64,000 nucleotides of DNA from Dallia pectoralis (lineage: Eukaryota; Chordata; Actinopteri; Esociformes; Umbridae). The translations under genes and the position numbers were made by a program. The stretch lies in contig CM055750.1 in NCBI GenBank assembly GCA_029465975.1, positions 3,582,828-3,646,827 on the forward strand, read 5' to 3'. Shown one piece after another: positions 21,248 to 32,548 of the stretch. Below the pieces are notes generated by a model. That model was not told the DNA's origin. It ran no database searches and saw only the letters and a program-made list of their open reading frames with translations. Positions within the stretch are counted from its first letter, which is position 1. Each line of letters opens with the position of its first letter.

Positions 21248-23632
21248 CTAGCTAGGTTAGATTACAGAAGCTTTTAGCTGTAACAATATCCTGAGTAACA
21301 CATGCTATATATTACAGAAGCTAGGTTTAGCTGTAACAATATCCTGAGGTACACATAATATAGATTACAGAAGCTATAGGTTTAGCTGTAACAATATCCT
21401 GAGTAACACATACTATATGTAACATGAATGGGTTCAGGTTAAATTCTACTAAAGTGTCAAAATTACGCCACCTACTGTAAAAGGTGTGACTGCTTTGAGT
21501 AATGGCAGCGCAGCATCATGGGAAAATCATTAAATATAATTTTAACTATTTGAAAGGCATTTGAAAGTTGACCCAGTTTGTTCGGTCATATATGATAATG
21601 GTTAAGTTGGCAATTCTTGCATGTAGTTACCAGCTGTTTTATTATCACTCGAAAAATAATTGATGTATGTTGACTAGCACTCACATGTGCTGACTTTCCA
21701 GACAGAGCATGTTCGCTATTGTCCTTGAATGAGCATTCATACACGGTTGTCTTTCATTGTAAATGCAGAGGCGGAATAAACGGGCTGCTACCAACTCGAC
21801 TGGCTCAGAGTGTGATTCACGAAACATCTAACACAGGTCACATATATATTACAGAAGCTAGGTTTAGCTGCTTTTTGCGGATGATGTGGTCCTGATGGCC
21901 TCATCGGTCGGTGACCTTCAGCACTCACTGGATCGGTTCGCGGCTGGGATGAGGGTTAGCACCTCTAAATCTGAGGCCATGACTCTCAGCAGGAAACCGG
22001 TGGAGTGCCTACTCCGGGTAGGGAATGAGTCCTTACTCCAAGTGAAGGAGTTCAAGTACCTCGGGGTCTTGTTCGCGAGTGAGGGAACAATGGAGAGGGA
22101 TATTGGTCGGAGGATCGGAGCAGCGGGGGCGGTGTTGCATTCGCTTCACCGCACCGTTGTGACGAAAAGAGAGCTGAGCCAAAAGGCAAAGCTCTCGATC
22201 TACCGGTCAATCTTTGTTCCTACCCTCACCTATGGTCATGAAAGCTGGGTCATGACCGAAAGAACGAGATCGCGGGTACAAGCGGCCGAAATGGGTTTTC
22301 TCAGAAAGGTGGCTGGCCTCTCCCTTAGGGATAGGGTGAGAAGCTCAGTCATCCGAGAGGAACTCGGAGTAGAGCTGCTGCTCCTTTGCATAGAAAGGAG
22401 CCAGTTGAGGTGGTTCGGGCATCTTGTACGAATGCCACCTGGGCGCCTCCCTAGAGAGGTGTTCCAGGCACGTCCAGCTGGGAGGAGACCTCGGGGAAGA
22501 CCCAGGACTAGGTGGAGAGATTATATCTCCACACTGGCCTGGGAACGCCTCGGGATTCCCCAGTCAGAGCTGGCTAATGTTGCCCGGGAAAGGGAAGTTT
22601 GGGGTCCCCTGCTAGAGCTGCTACCCCCGCGACCCGATCCCGGATAAGCGGTTGAAGATGAGATGAGAGATGAGGTTTAGCTGTAACAATATCTTGAGTA
22701 ACAAATAGATTACAGAAGCTAGGTTTTGTAATGATAGGCATTCTATGGAGTAACCACAAGGTGGCAGAATAGCCGTTTCCCTACATTGTGATACTAGGGG
22801 TAGGGATCGGTAGAAGAAGAATACATAATGTATGTACAGACCACGAGTCAAGTTCTATAATAAATATAACTGCTAACTCATAGAAGCAAGCAGTACAAAT
22901 GTTTATGCGTGACTTCTTGAATAACAGAAGGCAGAACATTACAGGTTTAGTTGTAACAATATCCTGAGTAACACATACTATATATTACAGAAGCTAGGTT
23001 TAGCTGTAACAATATCCTGAGTAACACATACTATATATTACAGAAGCTAGGTTTAGCTGTAACAATATCCTGAGTTACACATACTATAGATTACAGAAGT
23101 TATAGGTTTAGCTGTAACAATATCCTGAGTTACACATACTATAGATTACAGAAGCTATAGATTTAGCTGTAACAATATCCTGAGTAACACATACTATAGA
23201 TTACAGAAGCTAGGTTTAGCTGTAACAATATCCTGAGTAACACATACTATAACAGAAGCTAGGTTTAGCTGTAACAATATCCTGAGTAACACATACTATA
23301 GATTACAGAAGCTAGGTTTAGCTGTAACAATATCCTGAGGTACACATACAATAGATTACAGAAGCTATAGGTTTAGCTGTAACAATATCCTGAGTTACAC
23401 ATACTATATATTACAGAATAAGCTATAGGTTTAGCTGTAACAATATCCTGAGGTACACATACAATAGATTATAGAAGCTATAGGTTTAGCTGTAACAATA
23501 TCCTGAGTTACACATACTATATATTACAGAAGCTATAGGTTTAGCTGTAACAATATCCTGAGGTACACATACAATAGATTATAGAAGCTATAGGTTTAGC
23601 TGTAACAATATCCTGAGTAACACATACTATCA
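21248..23632. repeat. About 53-bp minisatellite, split by a Rex3 insertion
   Basis: Units carry ggtttagctgtaacaatatc, then ctgagtaacacatactatatattacagaagcta. Three to four units lie at 21248-21430, one diverged site at 21840-21870, and about 17 at 22673-23632. Single-base variants (gagtt/gaggt/gagta; agcta/agctata) alternate, which suggests higher-order duplication. Confidence 0.92.
21871..22672 (+). mobile_element. Rex3-like (RTE clade) LINE, 5'-truncated, recent
   Basis: Begins inside the reverse transcriptase at L-F-A-D-D-V-V-L-M-A. The frame is open to 22647: F-K-Y-L-G-V-L-F, then L-T-Y-G-H-E-S-W, A-E-M-G-F-L-R-K-V-A-G-L-S-L-R-D-R-V-R, G-R-P-R-T-R-W-R-D-Y and a P-R-P-D-P-G end. The 3' tail is gatgagatgagagatg, the GATG-type end of Rex3. 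It is flanked by an 11-bp target duplication aggtttagctg at 21860-21870 and 22673-22683. Compared with the usual family text, about five residues are missing in frame before G-M-R-V-S-T-S-K. Incapable of self-movement because most of the protein is absent. Confidence 0.9.
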
Positions 23633-23639
23633 CCAGTTA

Positions 23640-24250
23640 ATACTATTTTCCACAGTAGAATATGCATTTGAAAGCCTATTCACTACCACTGCTAGTTTAT
23701 TTGTGTGGCTAGTTATTTGGCCTGATGTACACTGTGAAAAAGTGAAAAAGATCCGGATGTCCCCTTTCTTTTTTTGGGTGGCATAGCTGACCTGCAAAGC
23801 ACAAAAAGCCGGGGCAAACATGTATATGCTGAAGGGGAAATGGTATGTTAAATAGTTTCACTCGTTTTTTTGGGTATGTATTAACAGAACGCACTGGTAA
23901 CTTTACCGCTGTCCTCAGTCACTCGCTTGCACACACCCAGAGATTTCACTCTCCGGTGAGCGTGTCAAATATCTCTTCCACCCTAGGTTTTTTAGCCAAT
24001 CAAATAACGGCCAATCAAATAGTACCGTTCTCCTGGCGCTGGCGACCAATAGCAGCACAAACTCATAACGGAGTTAGCTAAAATATTGGTGGGGACATGT
24101 CCCCAGCACCCCCCCCTAAACATACGCCCTTGGGTGGGATATGTAATTTTGCCACCGTACACTATATTAAAAGCAATGCGGCAAACCTTACAAAAAGCGT
24201 CGATTTGACTACGTATGATGTTTTGAATTGTTGCGTTGAACACTGTTGAA
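23640..24250. other. Intergenic, no gene recognised
   Basis: Short overlapping frames only. A tggggacatgtccccagcac stretch near 24090 may be a transposon end but has no partner. Confidence 0.35.
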
Positions 24251-24251
24251 A

Positions 24252-24990
24252 TTTACAGCTGTACTTTAATTTCTTTGAGGGAACACCTCCTTCACTTGTC
24301 ATGATGCTCTCTATATTAATTTACAGCTGTACTTTAATTTCTTTGAGGGAACACCTCCTTCACTTGTCATGATGCTCTCTATATTAATTTACAGCTGTAC
24401 TTTAATTTCTTTGAGGGAACACCTCCTTCACTTGTCATGATGCTCTCTATATTAATTTACAGCTGTACTTTAATTTCTTTGAGGGAACACCTCCTTTACT
24501 TGTCATGATGCTCTCTATATTAATTTACAGCTGTACTTTAATTTCTTTGAGGGAACACCTCCTTCACTTGTCATGATGCTCTCTATATTAATTTACAGCT
24601 GTACTTTAATTTCTTTGAGGGAACACCTCCTTCACTTGTCATGATGCTCTCTATATTAATTTACAGCTGTACTTTAATTTCTTTGAGGGAACACCTCCTT
24701 CACTTGTCATGATGCTCTCTATATTAATTTACAGCTGTACTTTAATTTCTTTGAGGGAACACCTCCTTCACTTGTCATGATGCTCTCTATATTAATTTAC
24801 AGCTGTACTTTAATTTCTTTGAGGGAACACCTCCTTCACTTGTCATGATGCTCTCTATATTAATTTATAGCTGCACTTTAATTTCTTTGAGGGAACACCT
24901 CCTTCACTTGTCATGATGCTCTCTATATTAATTTACAGCTGTACTTTAATTTCTTTGAGGGAACACCTTCACTTGATGCTCTCTATATTA
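24252..24990. repeat. 68-bp minisatellite, about 11 copies
   Basis: Core gaacacctccttcacttgtc, then atgatgctctctatattaatttacagctgtactttaatttctttgagg. Units are almost identical, so the expansion is recent. A single related unit starts the window (1-33). Confidence 0.96.
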
Positions 24991-25430
24991 ATGCGCGGAG
25001 ATCAACTGCGCACCTGCCTTAAAGGTTGCCATCAGGGTGACAAACGTGCTGAACATTGTATGGTGTGTGGTGATTGTGTCAATAGGATACTTATATACGA
25101 GATCTGGCAGCTAGTCAACACAAACATAGGCTATTGGTCCAAAAGGAGTTTGGGCCATGAAATTAACGGGAGTTTACCGGGAGAAATAACAAACTGTGAG
25201 GGTCCGGGAGACGGGGCTAAAAAACGGAGTGTTGGCAGGTATGGTGTAACTGTGTACACTGCACATCTAGGTTAAAATGTAACCAATAATCTTACGTCAC
25301 ATTTGTGAAGCCAAATATGTTTTATTTGGGCACAAATCAGTAGCCTATGTATTAGCCGTTTGTACTATTTCTGAGACTCACGTTATTTTTGAGTGATTCT
25401 TCATTTAATTTCAGTGTGCGAAACTGTCAC
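24991..25430. repeat. Duplicated-unit boundary sequence (unit 1)
   Basis: 24991-25245 pairs with window positions 30-245. 25260-25430 pairs with 34850-35080 of unit 2 (gcacaaatcagtagcctatg, cagtgtgcgaaactgtcaca). No gene. Confidence 0.7.
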
Positions 25431-25435
25431 AGTAC

Positions 25436-25707
25436 TGCGGTGACCCTGGTGGTGCCGCTACTCGCCCTCTAAATTGACTACCCAATTGGCGGAGCCGGTA
25501 GGTTGCTGGTTCGATTCCCCCGCAGGACGCTACATCGGGTCGGTAGAGAGAGCCATCGGCGAGGCGTGTATCCGTGAGGGACTTTGGATAAGTGAAGCGT
25601 GGAGACACCCTCTCCCGTTTGGTGAGGTGGTGTACCGACCCTAGTGGTGCCTCGATTTGCCTGATATCCCTCAGGCTGCCGAGCGAGAGGGTGCTGGTTC
25701 GATTCCC
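25436..25707 (+). mobile_element. Dimeric tRNA-like SINE
   Basis: A 272-bp insertion flanked by cacagtac at 25428-25435 and 25708-25715. The matching place in unit 2 (about 35068-35078) has one cacagtac and no insert. Inside are two related halves, each starting with gaccctggtggtgcc or gaccctagtggtgcc and ending with ggttcgattcccc, a perfect RNA polymerase III B box (25508-25520, 25690-25702). A-box matches are poor. A tRNA-derived twin SINE is the simplest reading; the family is not recognised. Confidence 0.68.
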
Positions 25708-25715
25708 CACAGTAC

Positions 25716-26130
25716 AGTCAGCCAGATCACCAGTGCTATGTCGTATTCTTATTATGGCAGATTAAGTAGATTAGATTAAGTAACATTAGTCATTGAGGAC
25801 AGCTGTTTCACAGAGCTGAATCTCCATCACAGCCCAATGACACTGGGATTATATATTCACACCAGAGGGTCTCCTACTGGTCATCTAACATTGGTCATCT
25901 ATCATAATACCCAGTAACATTTGGTTTTCCATTCATAAGCTGCTTTCCATTTAGATGTTTAATGCATTATATTTTAACTTCTGTAATTCAGGGCACTGGA
26001 CCTCAATAAGACTGGAAAAGTACAATTAGGCCCAATCCGAATACTCCCCCTCACCTCTCCAACGTTCATGTTTTTGCTATTTTAATTAGGTCGGATTAAG
26101 ACGAATAAACTATTTACAACACATCAATTG
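25716..26130. other. Intergenic, shared with unit 2
   Basis: 25716-25950 matches 35080-35275 (gtcgtattcttattatggca). No gene recognised. Confidence 0.5.
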
Positions 26131-27159
26131 CTATGAACACATTTTTATTTAAAGCTCATAATTCCAGTGAGAAGGAAATGGAAATTGTTCTAAAGGCTCA
26201 CATTATGAAAGCGCAAAAATATTTTACAATTCACATTTTGAATTCACATGATTCATTATACCCTAACAATATGTTTTTATAAAACCATCATTAGGAATAA
26301 AACATACTCATAATCCTTTTAGATCTAAATCATAATACATTTAATTTAAAGGACACTTTTCATGAAAAGGATGAATTAATATATTTGTTCCTGAAAATGT
26401 CACCCCATTGCGTAACTTTAAATTAAAATTGAGTGTAACATTTCCGCACATCATCAACGTTTACAGATTACAGAAATAAACAATTTTATTTACAAACCAC
26501 ACAAACCAGTCTTTCTTTTTCATATGTTTGCAATCGTTGAACATAAAATGTGTCATTATTTTAAAAAGGTTTGACGAGGTTTGAAATCAAAATCAGAAGC
26601 CAGGATGTGAATTCAAATCAGAAGCCAGTTGCTTTATAGAACAATGCAATTTAAAAGATGAAAAAATGAATAAGTGATACATTTCTCCATTATCTGTGAA
26701 GGATATATGTCATAATGAAGAAAAAATAAACAATTCTCCACTTTCTGTAGTTATTCAAAACTGTCTCTATTAATAGTAACAAGATCTATAATTAATATAT
26801 TTGGCATTGAAGAGCTTCCTACTTGGCCACCAATAGCTTGGATTGGTTGAACAATCACGATTTAGGTAGGCCCGATATTTCATAATGCTTACCATGGCAA
26901 TCGTTTCTTAATGAAAGATGATGGAGTTTACGAGATCACATTGTTGGATATACTCATGTTTGGATGGATTTACTAAATACTCGTCACATTGCAATGCCAG
27001 CATTAACACAGAGTCCATGTAGCTGTGCAATTGACTGGGAACGAGCTGCAATAGGATTTGGGGTTTGCTCGGTAAATTAAGCGGGACGATTGATCCAATG
27101 TAATATTTTTGTTTTTTATGTCAACTAGATGCGATGGATTGTGAGTTCACAACATTCGA

Positions 27160-27408
27160 TCAACTAACAATCCTATCATCACTGGTAGCTTTACAAATCG
27201 GACATCTTTCACAGCTTTTTTTCCAGGATGTTAGTCTAAAAATTGTAGGCCTATCTGGTTTGGACCCGACGGTGACACGAGAGTCTTTCTTGCACAGGTA
27301 CTTCTTTGGTTCCGCCACAGACATCAGCTGCCCCCATTCCCCAGACTTTTCATTCCACCGGAACATGCATCTATTGTCTGACGCGCTGATGTTGTTTTTA
27401 TGAATTAG
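27160..27408 (-). CDS. IL-1-like copy 2, last coding exon
   Basis: Starts L-I-H-K-N-N. Shares W-N-E-K-S-G-E-W-G-Q and D-S-R-V-T-V-G with copy 1. Seven T on the plus strand (eight in copy 1) move the stop from about 27210 to 27160. Confidence 0.7.
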   Translation of the reverse strand, partial: LIHKNNISASDNRCMFRWNEKSGEWGQLMSVAEPKKYLCKKDSRVTVGSKPDRPTIFRLTSWKKSCERCPICKATSDDRIVS

Positions 27409-29851
27409 CTGTGGAGAAAATAAAATGTAAGTACACACACTGTGGTTGTCTGATACGAGTGAAATTATTAACTACAATAAAGAGTATTACAATTGGTAAT
27501 ACAATCAACTCTGATGAGCAACACTTCTACATCAATCCTTCTTAGAATACAGAAATTGGCTGTTCTGGCTAATAATCGCTCCTACCTGTGGAACCTCTAA
27601 CAATTAGTCCAGGGACAAAGTTAAAGGGCGTGGCAACAAGTGAGATAAGACAAGAGTTCAGGAGTGAAATAATCAGCTACGTTACTGTTCACTTGCCATA
27701 AGGGATCCCAGATATACAATATCGTTTTCACCTCATTTTAGGCATTAGATTTTGTATACGATTAAATTGGAGTTAAGCAAGCTAATAATTTTTTTTTATA
27801 TGAACTGAAAAAAGAAAGTCCCCACGAAAATATTACATTTGTTTCAATAATCAATGGTTTTACATCAGCAATGAAGTATACATTTTAGATCCCTGTCTAA
27901 TGTTATCTTGTTATTAGTAGGAGCACCTTGCCGCAAGGGCCTCTGGTAAATGTATTTCAATAGAAAGAACACCAGACAGAATATGGAGTTTAACAGGATC
28001 GGAAATACAGTACATGTGTACCTCGACTTCGCCCCCCTGCTGGACAGCCCAGAAATAGTCTTTGAAGCAGAACGACATGTGGATTTGATCTCCTACTTTT
28101 TCAATATGGTGAACGTCAACTGAAACAAGAAAAAAATAATACAATGTTTAGTTAAGCCAGTGTTGCAGATAATTAAAAATCCATTTAAAGAGATTTTTTC
28201 ATTGTAAAATAAAGTAATTTACCTAATACAGTATATCATCAGCAGTGCTTTTTGAAATTGTGTTCATTGTAAAAATAAAAAATGTGGATATAGAATACAT
28301 GTTTATTATACATATTTAAGGGCAGTTTACAGAATTGACCAAAAATAGGGAAGCTAAGAAGAGTACATGGCGAGTGCGTAGTAGTGGAGTAGTTCAAAGA
28401 AAAATTGCCACAATTATTGACCATGTTGTCCACCATTGCCTTTTTTATGAGTGAGACTGGGCAGATAAACTGTGGTATCAAGAATGAGAAGAGGCAAGTT
28501 ACAATGCAATACCACAATGTATTTCAACTAGGGCTGGGATATTTAACGCGTTAATCTGATGCGTTAATTTCAAATGTTTAACGCGTTAAAATAATTTAAC
28601 GCAATTAACGCACCACTTTATTAAGTTTCGGTTTCGGTTTGCAAAGCCGAATTCAAATACCATAGAAGCAGCTCGTCTTTAGTTTATCATATAAAAGCAA
28701 ACACATGGTCATTATTTACGTTACTAGAGAGTCTATAGGACAGAAACACCCGGTCATTATTGATGTTGCAATCCGCCAATCCGCGTTACTGCAGTAATGT
28801 GCGCCAAATCGGGCTTTTGACCAAACAAGTAACTGTTAACCGATGTTTTAGATAAATAGATAGAAACTGCCGCCCGATAAACACAGTAGAAGACGAGGGA
28901 CTGAAATAAATCATTCCAATTGCATTGGGATCCCCATCATACAATCTACCCTCTAAAACAATTGTTTTGAGACATAACCTGCTGGAGAAAGCAGAGAACG
29001 TCACTCTCATGGAGACCCTAACCAACCCGACATAACCAAACTTAATTTCACTTCATTCTGTTTGTCATTCATATTACAAAGGCTGTTATAGACTTCTTTA
29101 ATATTAATCTGGCATCTTTACATATAGTGCAATTATTTTGGCCTATAGGCTTACGTTCTAAAATAATCTATCTTTGACATTGATGGTTTCACCTTACACT
29201 TTGTCATTTTGTTTTTGAAAACGTTTTATTTCATTTGGACTATTGCCAAGATGATCCAGTATTTTTGATAACCTTCAGGGTTTAAATATATAACTTGCAC
29301 TTCAACACTTTCTTTATAAAATTGCTATATTTGATAAGAATGACTATTCTGTATTGTTCACAGGAGAGACTATCATAAAATAATGTATTTAAAATATACT
29401 TCATTGTGTTAATTGATTTATTTCATTGTTTCAAACAACTTGGGGAAAATGCGATTAATCGCGATTAATCACAGGATTGTTCGATTAATTAGTTAATTTT
29501 TTAAAATAAATTAACGGCCCTAATTTCAACATTACAATATGTATACATCGCTACATATTGTATGTTTAAAATACATTAACTGATTTATACGTGAATTTTG
29601 ACTGAAGTTTTCAAGCTGTTAAAACACAATAATTTGGAATGCGAAGACAGAAGTCTATTCTTTAGGAATCACAAATGTCAGTTAGATCATGTAAAACCAT
29701 ATTTATTCATCTAACATTCCTCCTACCTGCATGGTTTTCAACTGAACTTTGCTTTGTCTCCCGGAGATGGATTAGCTGGTTTCCTGATAAGTCTGGTGTG
29801 ACTGTAGCAATCTTTCCTTCCACTTCCATTATCCGTTTAAATACTTTTCCC
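27160..29851 (-). CDS. Interleukin-1-family-like cytokine, copy 2 (partial: three 3' exons)
   Basis: Paralogue of copy 1 with the same exon plan: 29851-29727, 28119-28022, 27408-27160. Acceptors are ttttacag, cttgtttcag and tctccacag; donors are G|gtagga and GAG|gtacac; phases are 1 then 0. All exons are open. The last exon carries L-M-S-V-A-E-P-K-K-Y-L-C-K, which fits the IL-1 family signature at S, V, P, Y, L and C; the first F/C is Leu and the final Thr is Lys. The first two exons are strongly diverged from copy 1 (e.g. F-C-F-K-D-Y-F-W-A-V-Q-Q against F-C-F-N-D-K-Y-V-A-V-Q-G), while the end of the last exon is nearly identical. One base fewer in the A-run after S-W-K-K shifts the frame, so this copy ends ...C-E-R-C-P-I-C-K-A-T-S-D-D-R-I-V-S instead of KKKL. 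No start codon exon was found. Could be active, or an early pseudogene with intact 3' exons. Confidence 0.7.
28022..28119 (-). CDS. IL-1-like copy 2, penultimate exon
   Basis: 98 nt (2 + 32 codons), one codon longer than in copy 1. Open, with consensus splice sites on both sides. Confidence 0.7.
28529..29522. mobile_element. Non-autonomous hAT-type element in an IL-1-like intron
   Basis: 994 bp with ends tagggc...gcccta and an 8-bp target duplication atttcaac (28521-28528, 29523-29530). The paralogous intron of copy 1 has the unoccupied site gtatttcaatattac (about 8979-8993). Subterminal regions are rich in aacgcgttaa and gcgattaatc repeats. No transposase frame. Confidence 0.88.
29727..29851 (-). 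CDS. IL-1-like copy 2, third-from-last exon
   Basis: 125 nt (1 + 41 codons + 1). Shares G-K-I-A-T-V-x-P-D-L and E-N-H-A with copy 1; other positions vary widely. Confidence 0.66.
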
Positions 29852-30049
29852 CTGTAAAACAACATAAATTGTCATAAAAAAATGTGAGTGTGCGTATTTG
29901 TTGTAGTTAATAAAATAGGTGAATACACAATAAACACAAAAAGCAATACTATTATATTCTAACATGTGTTGTCAAGAAAGCAATTTTTTAAATATTCAGC
30001 TATATGCACCAGTCACTTATTAGTGCCTTTTAATTTCAATAATAATCAT

Positions 30050-30588
30050 AATAAAAAAACATTTATATAGCGCTTGTCAAGGACCCAAAGACGCTTTACA
30101 AACTGAACATGGAACAGAAACAAACTAAATTCTGTGAGAAAATAGATAGATAGAATGTAATTTGGGCATGGCTAGAGGTAGGCTATTCTGGACAGATGAG
30201 TCTTCAGGCTTTGCCGGAAGATGGAGATAGTCTCAGAGTAATGGATGGTTTTGGGGAGAGTTCCAGAGCCTAGTAGCCCTTGAGAATGCCATGTCACATA
30301 AAGATCTATGCCCGGACTTTGGGATTATAAGGTAGCTCACAGTACTGGAACGGAGTGTGCGTGAAGGTTGATAAGGAAGGAAGAGGTCAGAGAGATAATT
30401 GTTTAAGCGTTTATATGTCAGTAGGATGATCTTGTAGTCAATGCATTGGGAGATAGGAAGCCAGTGCAACTCACTGCTACCCTGGACTTGGTATGAGTGA
30501 GAAATCTGGCTGCTGAGTTCTGAACCATTTGGAACCTTATGGAGGGATGTAGGTTCAATGTCAGTCAGACGGGAGTTGCACTAATTAT
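30050..30588 (-). mobile_element. L2-like LINE 3' end
   Basis: The minus strand encodes W-L-P-I-x-x-x-I-D-Y-K-I-I-L-L-T-Y-K and R-T-L-R-S-S. The 3' end on the plus strand is tttatatagcgcttgtcaag, characteristic of L2-type LINEs. Probably continues beyond the nested LINE at about 31858-31935. Confidence 0.78.
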
Positions 30589-30589
30589 T

Positions 30590-31858
30590 TTTTTTGACAT
30601 ATTTAACCAGGGAAAGAACACATTGAGACCTAGATCTCATTTGCAAGGGCGCCCTGGGTAATTACAGTAGTACAAACACATAAAATATAAAATGCACACT
30701 ATACAATATTAAATGTACAGATGGAAAGTATTTGCAACAAATTAAAAACAGACACATTCCTCACTATAAAATTTTCATTTTTTTAATTGACACATGGACA
30801 CCAATGCATTCAAATGGAGTTCCTTTTGAATCGTGTTCCATACATGTGGAGCTCTAAAAGAAAAAGCTGATTTACCTCGTTCAGAGGTTACCAGGGGAGT
30901 CTCTAGCACTAGGCCACTCTGAGATCTTATCTTTAAAGCCAAAGATCTAGGAATTAATAAGGATGATATATATACTGGTAGCCTGTGAAGTTGAGCTTTA
31001 TAGATAAAGATAGAGTAGTGGAATGATCTACGCGCTCTCAAGGACATCCAGCACAATTTATGGTACAGAATGCAGTGGTGAGTATTATAATTGTTGGATG
31101 TAATAAAGCGGAGAGCCCTGTGATACACTGAGTCAAGTGACTTCAGAGTAGAGAGAGAAGCACTTTGGTATATAATATCACCATAATCAAGGACCGGCAT
31201 GAAAATCGACATAACAATTTGTTTCTTGTTAGTCATGGAGAAACAAGACTTATTCCTATAGAAGAAACCCACTTTATGCTTAAGCTTTTTTTACAAGTTC
31301 ATTTATATGTTTCTTAAATGAGAGATTATTATCCATCCAGATTCCAAGATATTTGTAAAAGGAGACACATTCAATTAAAGACCCATCCATAGAATAAATA
31401 ATATCAGCTGCAGGTTTTTGGTGTGACCTCATGAACAACATATATTTGGTTTTGTTTGTGTTTAGAACAGGTTTTAAATCATTAAATGCTTCCTGCACAG
31501 CTGTGAAATCAGCTTGCAACATGGACACGGCATCACTGATTGTTGGAGCACAAGCATATAAAATCGTATCATCTGCATAGAGATGGGACATACAGCTATT
31601 TACAAATTGACCTATATTATTTATGTAAATAGTAAAGAGAACAGGTCCTAAGATAGAACCCTGCGGAACCCCTTTTTGAATTCCAAGTATATTAGAGCTA
31701 GCTCCATCGATCACAACAGCCTGCGTCCAATCACTGAGATAGTTGCGAAACCAGGAACAAGTTGCAAGACTAAAGCCAATTGACGACAACCTATTCATCA
31801 AAATATCATGATCTACTGTGTCAAAAGCTTTAGACAAATCAATAAACATTGCATTGGG
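30590..31858 (-). mobile_element. Non-LTR retrotransposon (Nimb/CR1-like), nearly intact RT end
   Basis: The minus strand encodes F-I-D-L-S-K-A-F-D-T-V-D-H, K-G-V-P-Q-G-S-I-L-G-P-V-L-F, L-Y-A-D-D-T-I-L-Y, then the thumb and C-terminal region in a second frame (31272-30775). The break lies at a homopolymer near 31275-31290, a single frameshift. The 3' UTR (plus 30600-30655) contains tgagacctagatctcatttg, a palindrome-like motif common at the ends of fish LINEs. It sits inside the L2 fragment. The clade is uncertain. Confidence 0.78.
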
Positions 31859-31935
31859 AGGTTATGAATGTGTGTATTAGGGTTTCAGCAGCAGGACAGA
31901 AGATGGAAGGTCTGAGGTTGGCAATGTTGGGGCAT

Positions 31936-32067
31936 AGATTCCTATTTACACATTCACCTGCTCCAAATTAAAAATGCATACAGCCGAGTACTTAGGGACC
32001 AGGATAAATATGCTGACAGCCGTACTTAGGGACCAGGATAAAAATGCTGACAGCCGTACTTAGGGAC
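31936..32067. repeat. Inverted fragment of the 36-bp minisatellite
   Basis: Reverse complement of 17140-17210 (array end plus gagcaggtgaatgtgtaaata). Continues after the solo LTR at 32549-32565. Confidence 0.8.
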
Positions 32068-32548
32068 TGTAAGAAACTGCCTCTGTCCTTCTTCATGCCA
32101 GGGTTGACACTCCCCCTGCCACTTCGGAGTGGGTTTCCATCAAGAACTTTCCTGTCACCTGTTTGTTTTCTCACCTGTTTTGTGTTTGGTTCGTTAGTGT
32201 CTGTATTTAGTGTGGGTCTTGTCAGTCTGTTGGTGTCGGGGCATTGTTTAAGGTATGTTTCTCTGTTTCTACGTTGCTCGTGCTGTTAACACGTTTGTGT
32301 ATTCTTGTTTGTTGTTTCTTAGATGTTTTATGTTTACTATTGGATGTAGGGTCAGTTTGGTAACACTGTAGTTCATGTTCATTGTGTATTAGGTTGACGT
32401 TATCCTGTTCTGTGGTTCCTTGTTTAATTCGTGGTTTGTGTCTGTTTAAGTTCTCAGTTCTAGTGTCTGCCTGGATGAGAAATAAACTAAGTCAATTATA
32501 AGAAGTCTCTGCGCTTGTGTCTTCAAACCCCGAAGTCAATTCGTTACA
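32068..32548 (+). mobile_element. Solo LTR
   Basis: 481 bp, starting tgtaagaaactgc and ending attcgttaca, flanked by a perfect 5-bp target duplication gggac (32063-32067, 32549-32553). Contains gagaaataaac (poly(A) signal) near 32478, followed by a U5-like tail. No internal region, so it is a product of LTR-LTR recombination. Confidence 0.87.

Larger units (their letters stand above)
26130..29990. repeat. Segmental duplication, unit 2 gene-bearing part
   Basis: Collinear partner of 5440-9420. It lacks the 40-bp minisatellite and the (AC)n tract and has gained a hAT MITE at 28529-29522. Confidence 0.85.

Noticed and set aside
25500..25525. Functional tRNA gene
   Set aside because: B box is perfect but the A box and a cloverleaf are not seen, and the unit sits inside an insertion with target duplications.
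25411..25710. 99-codon minus frame
   Set aside because: Opposite strand of the tRNA-like SINE.
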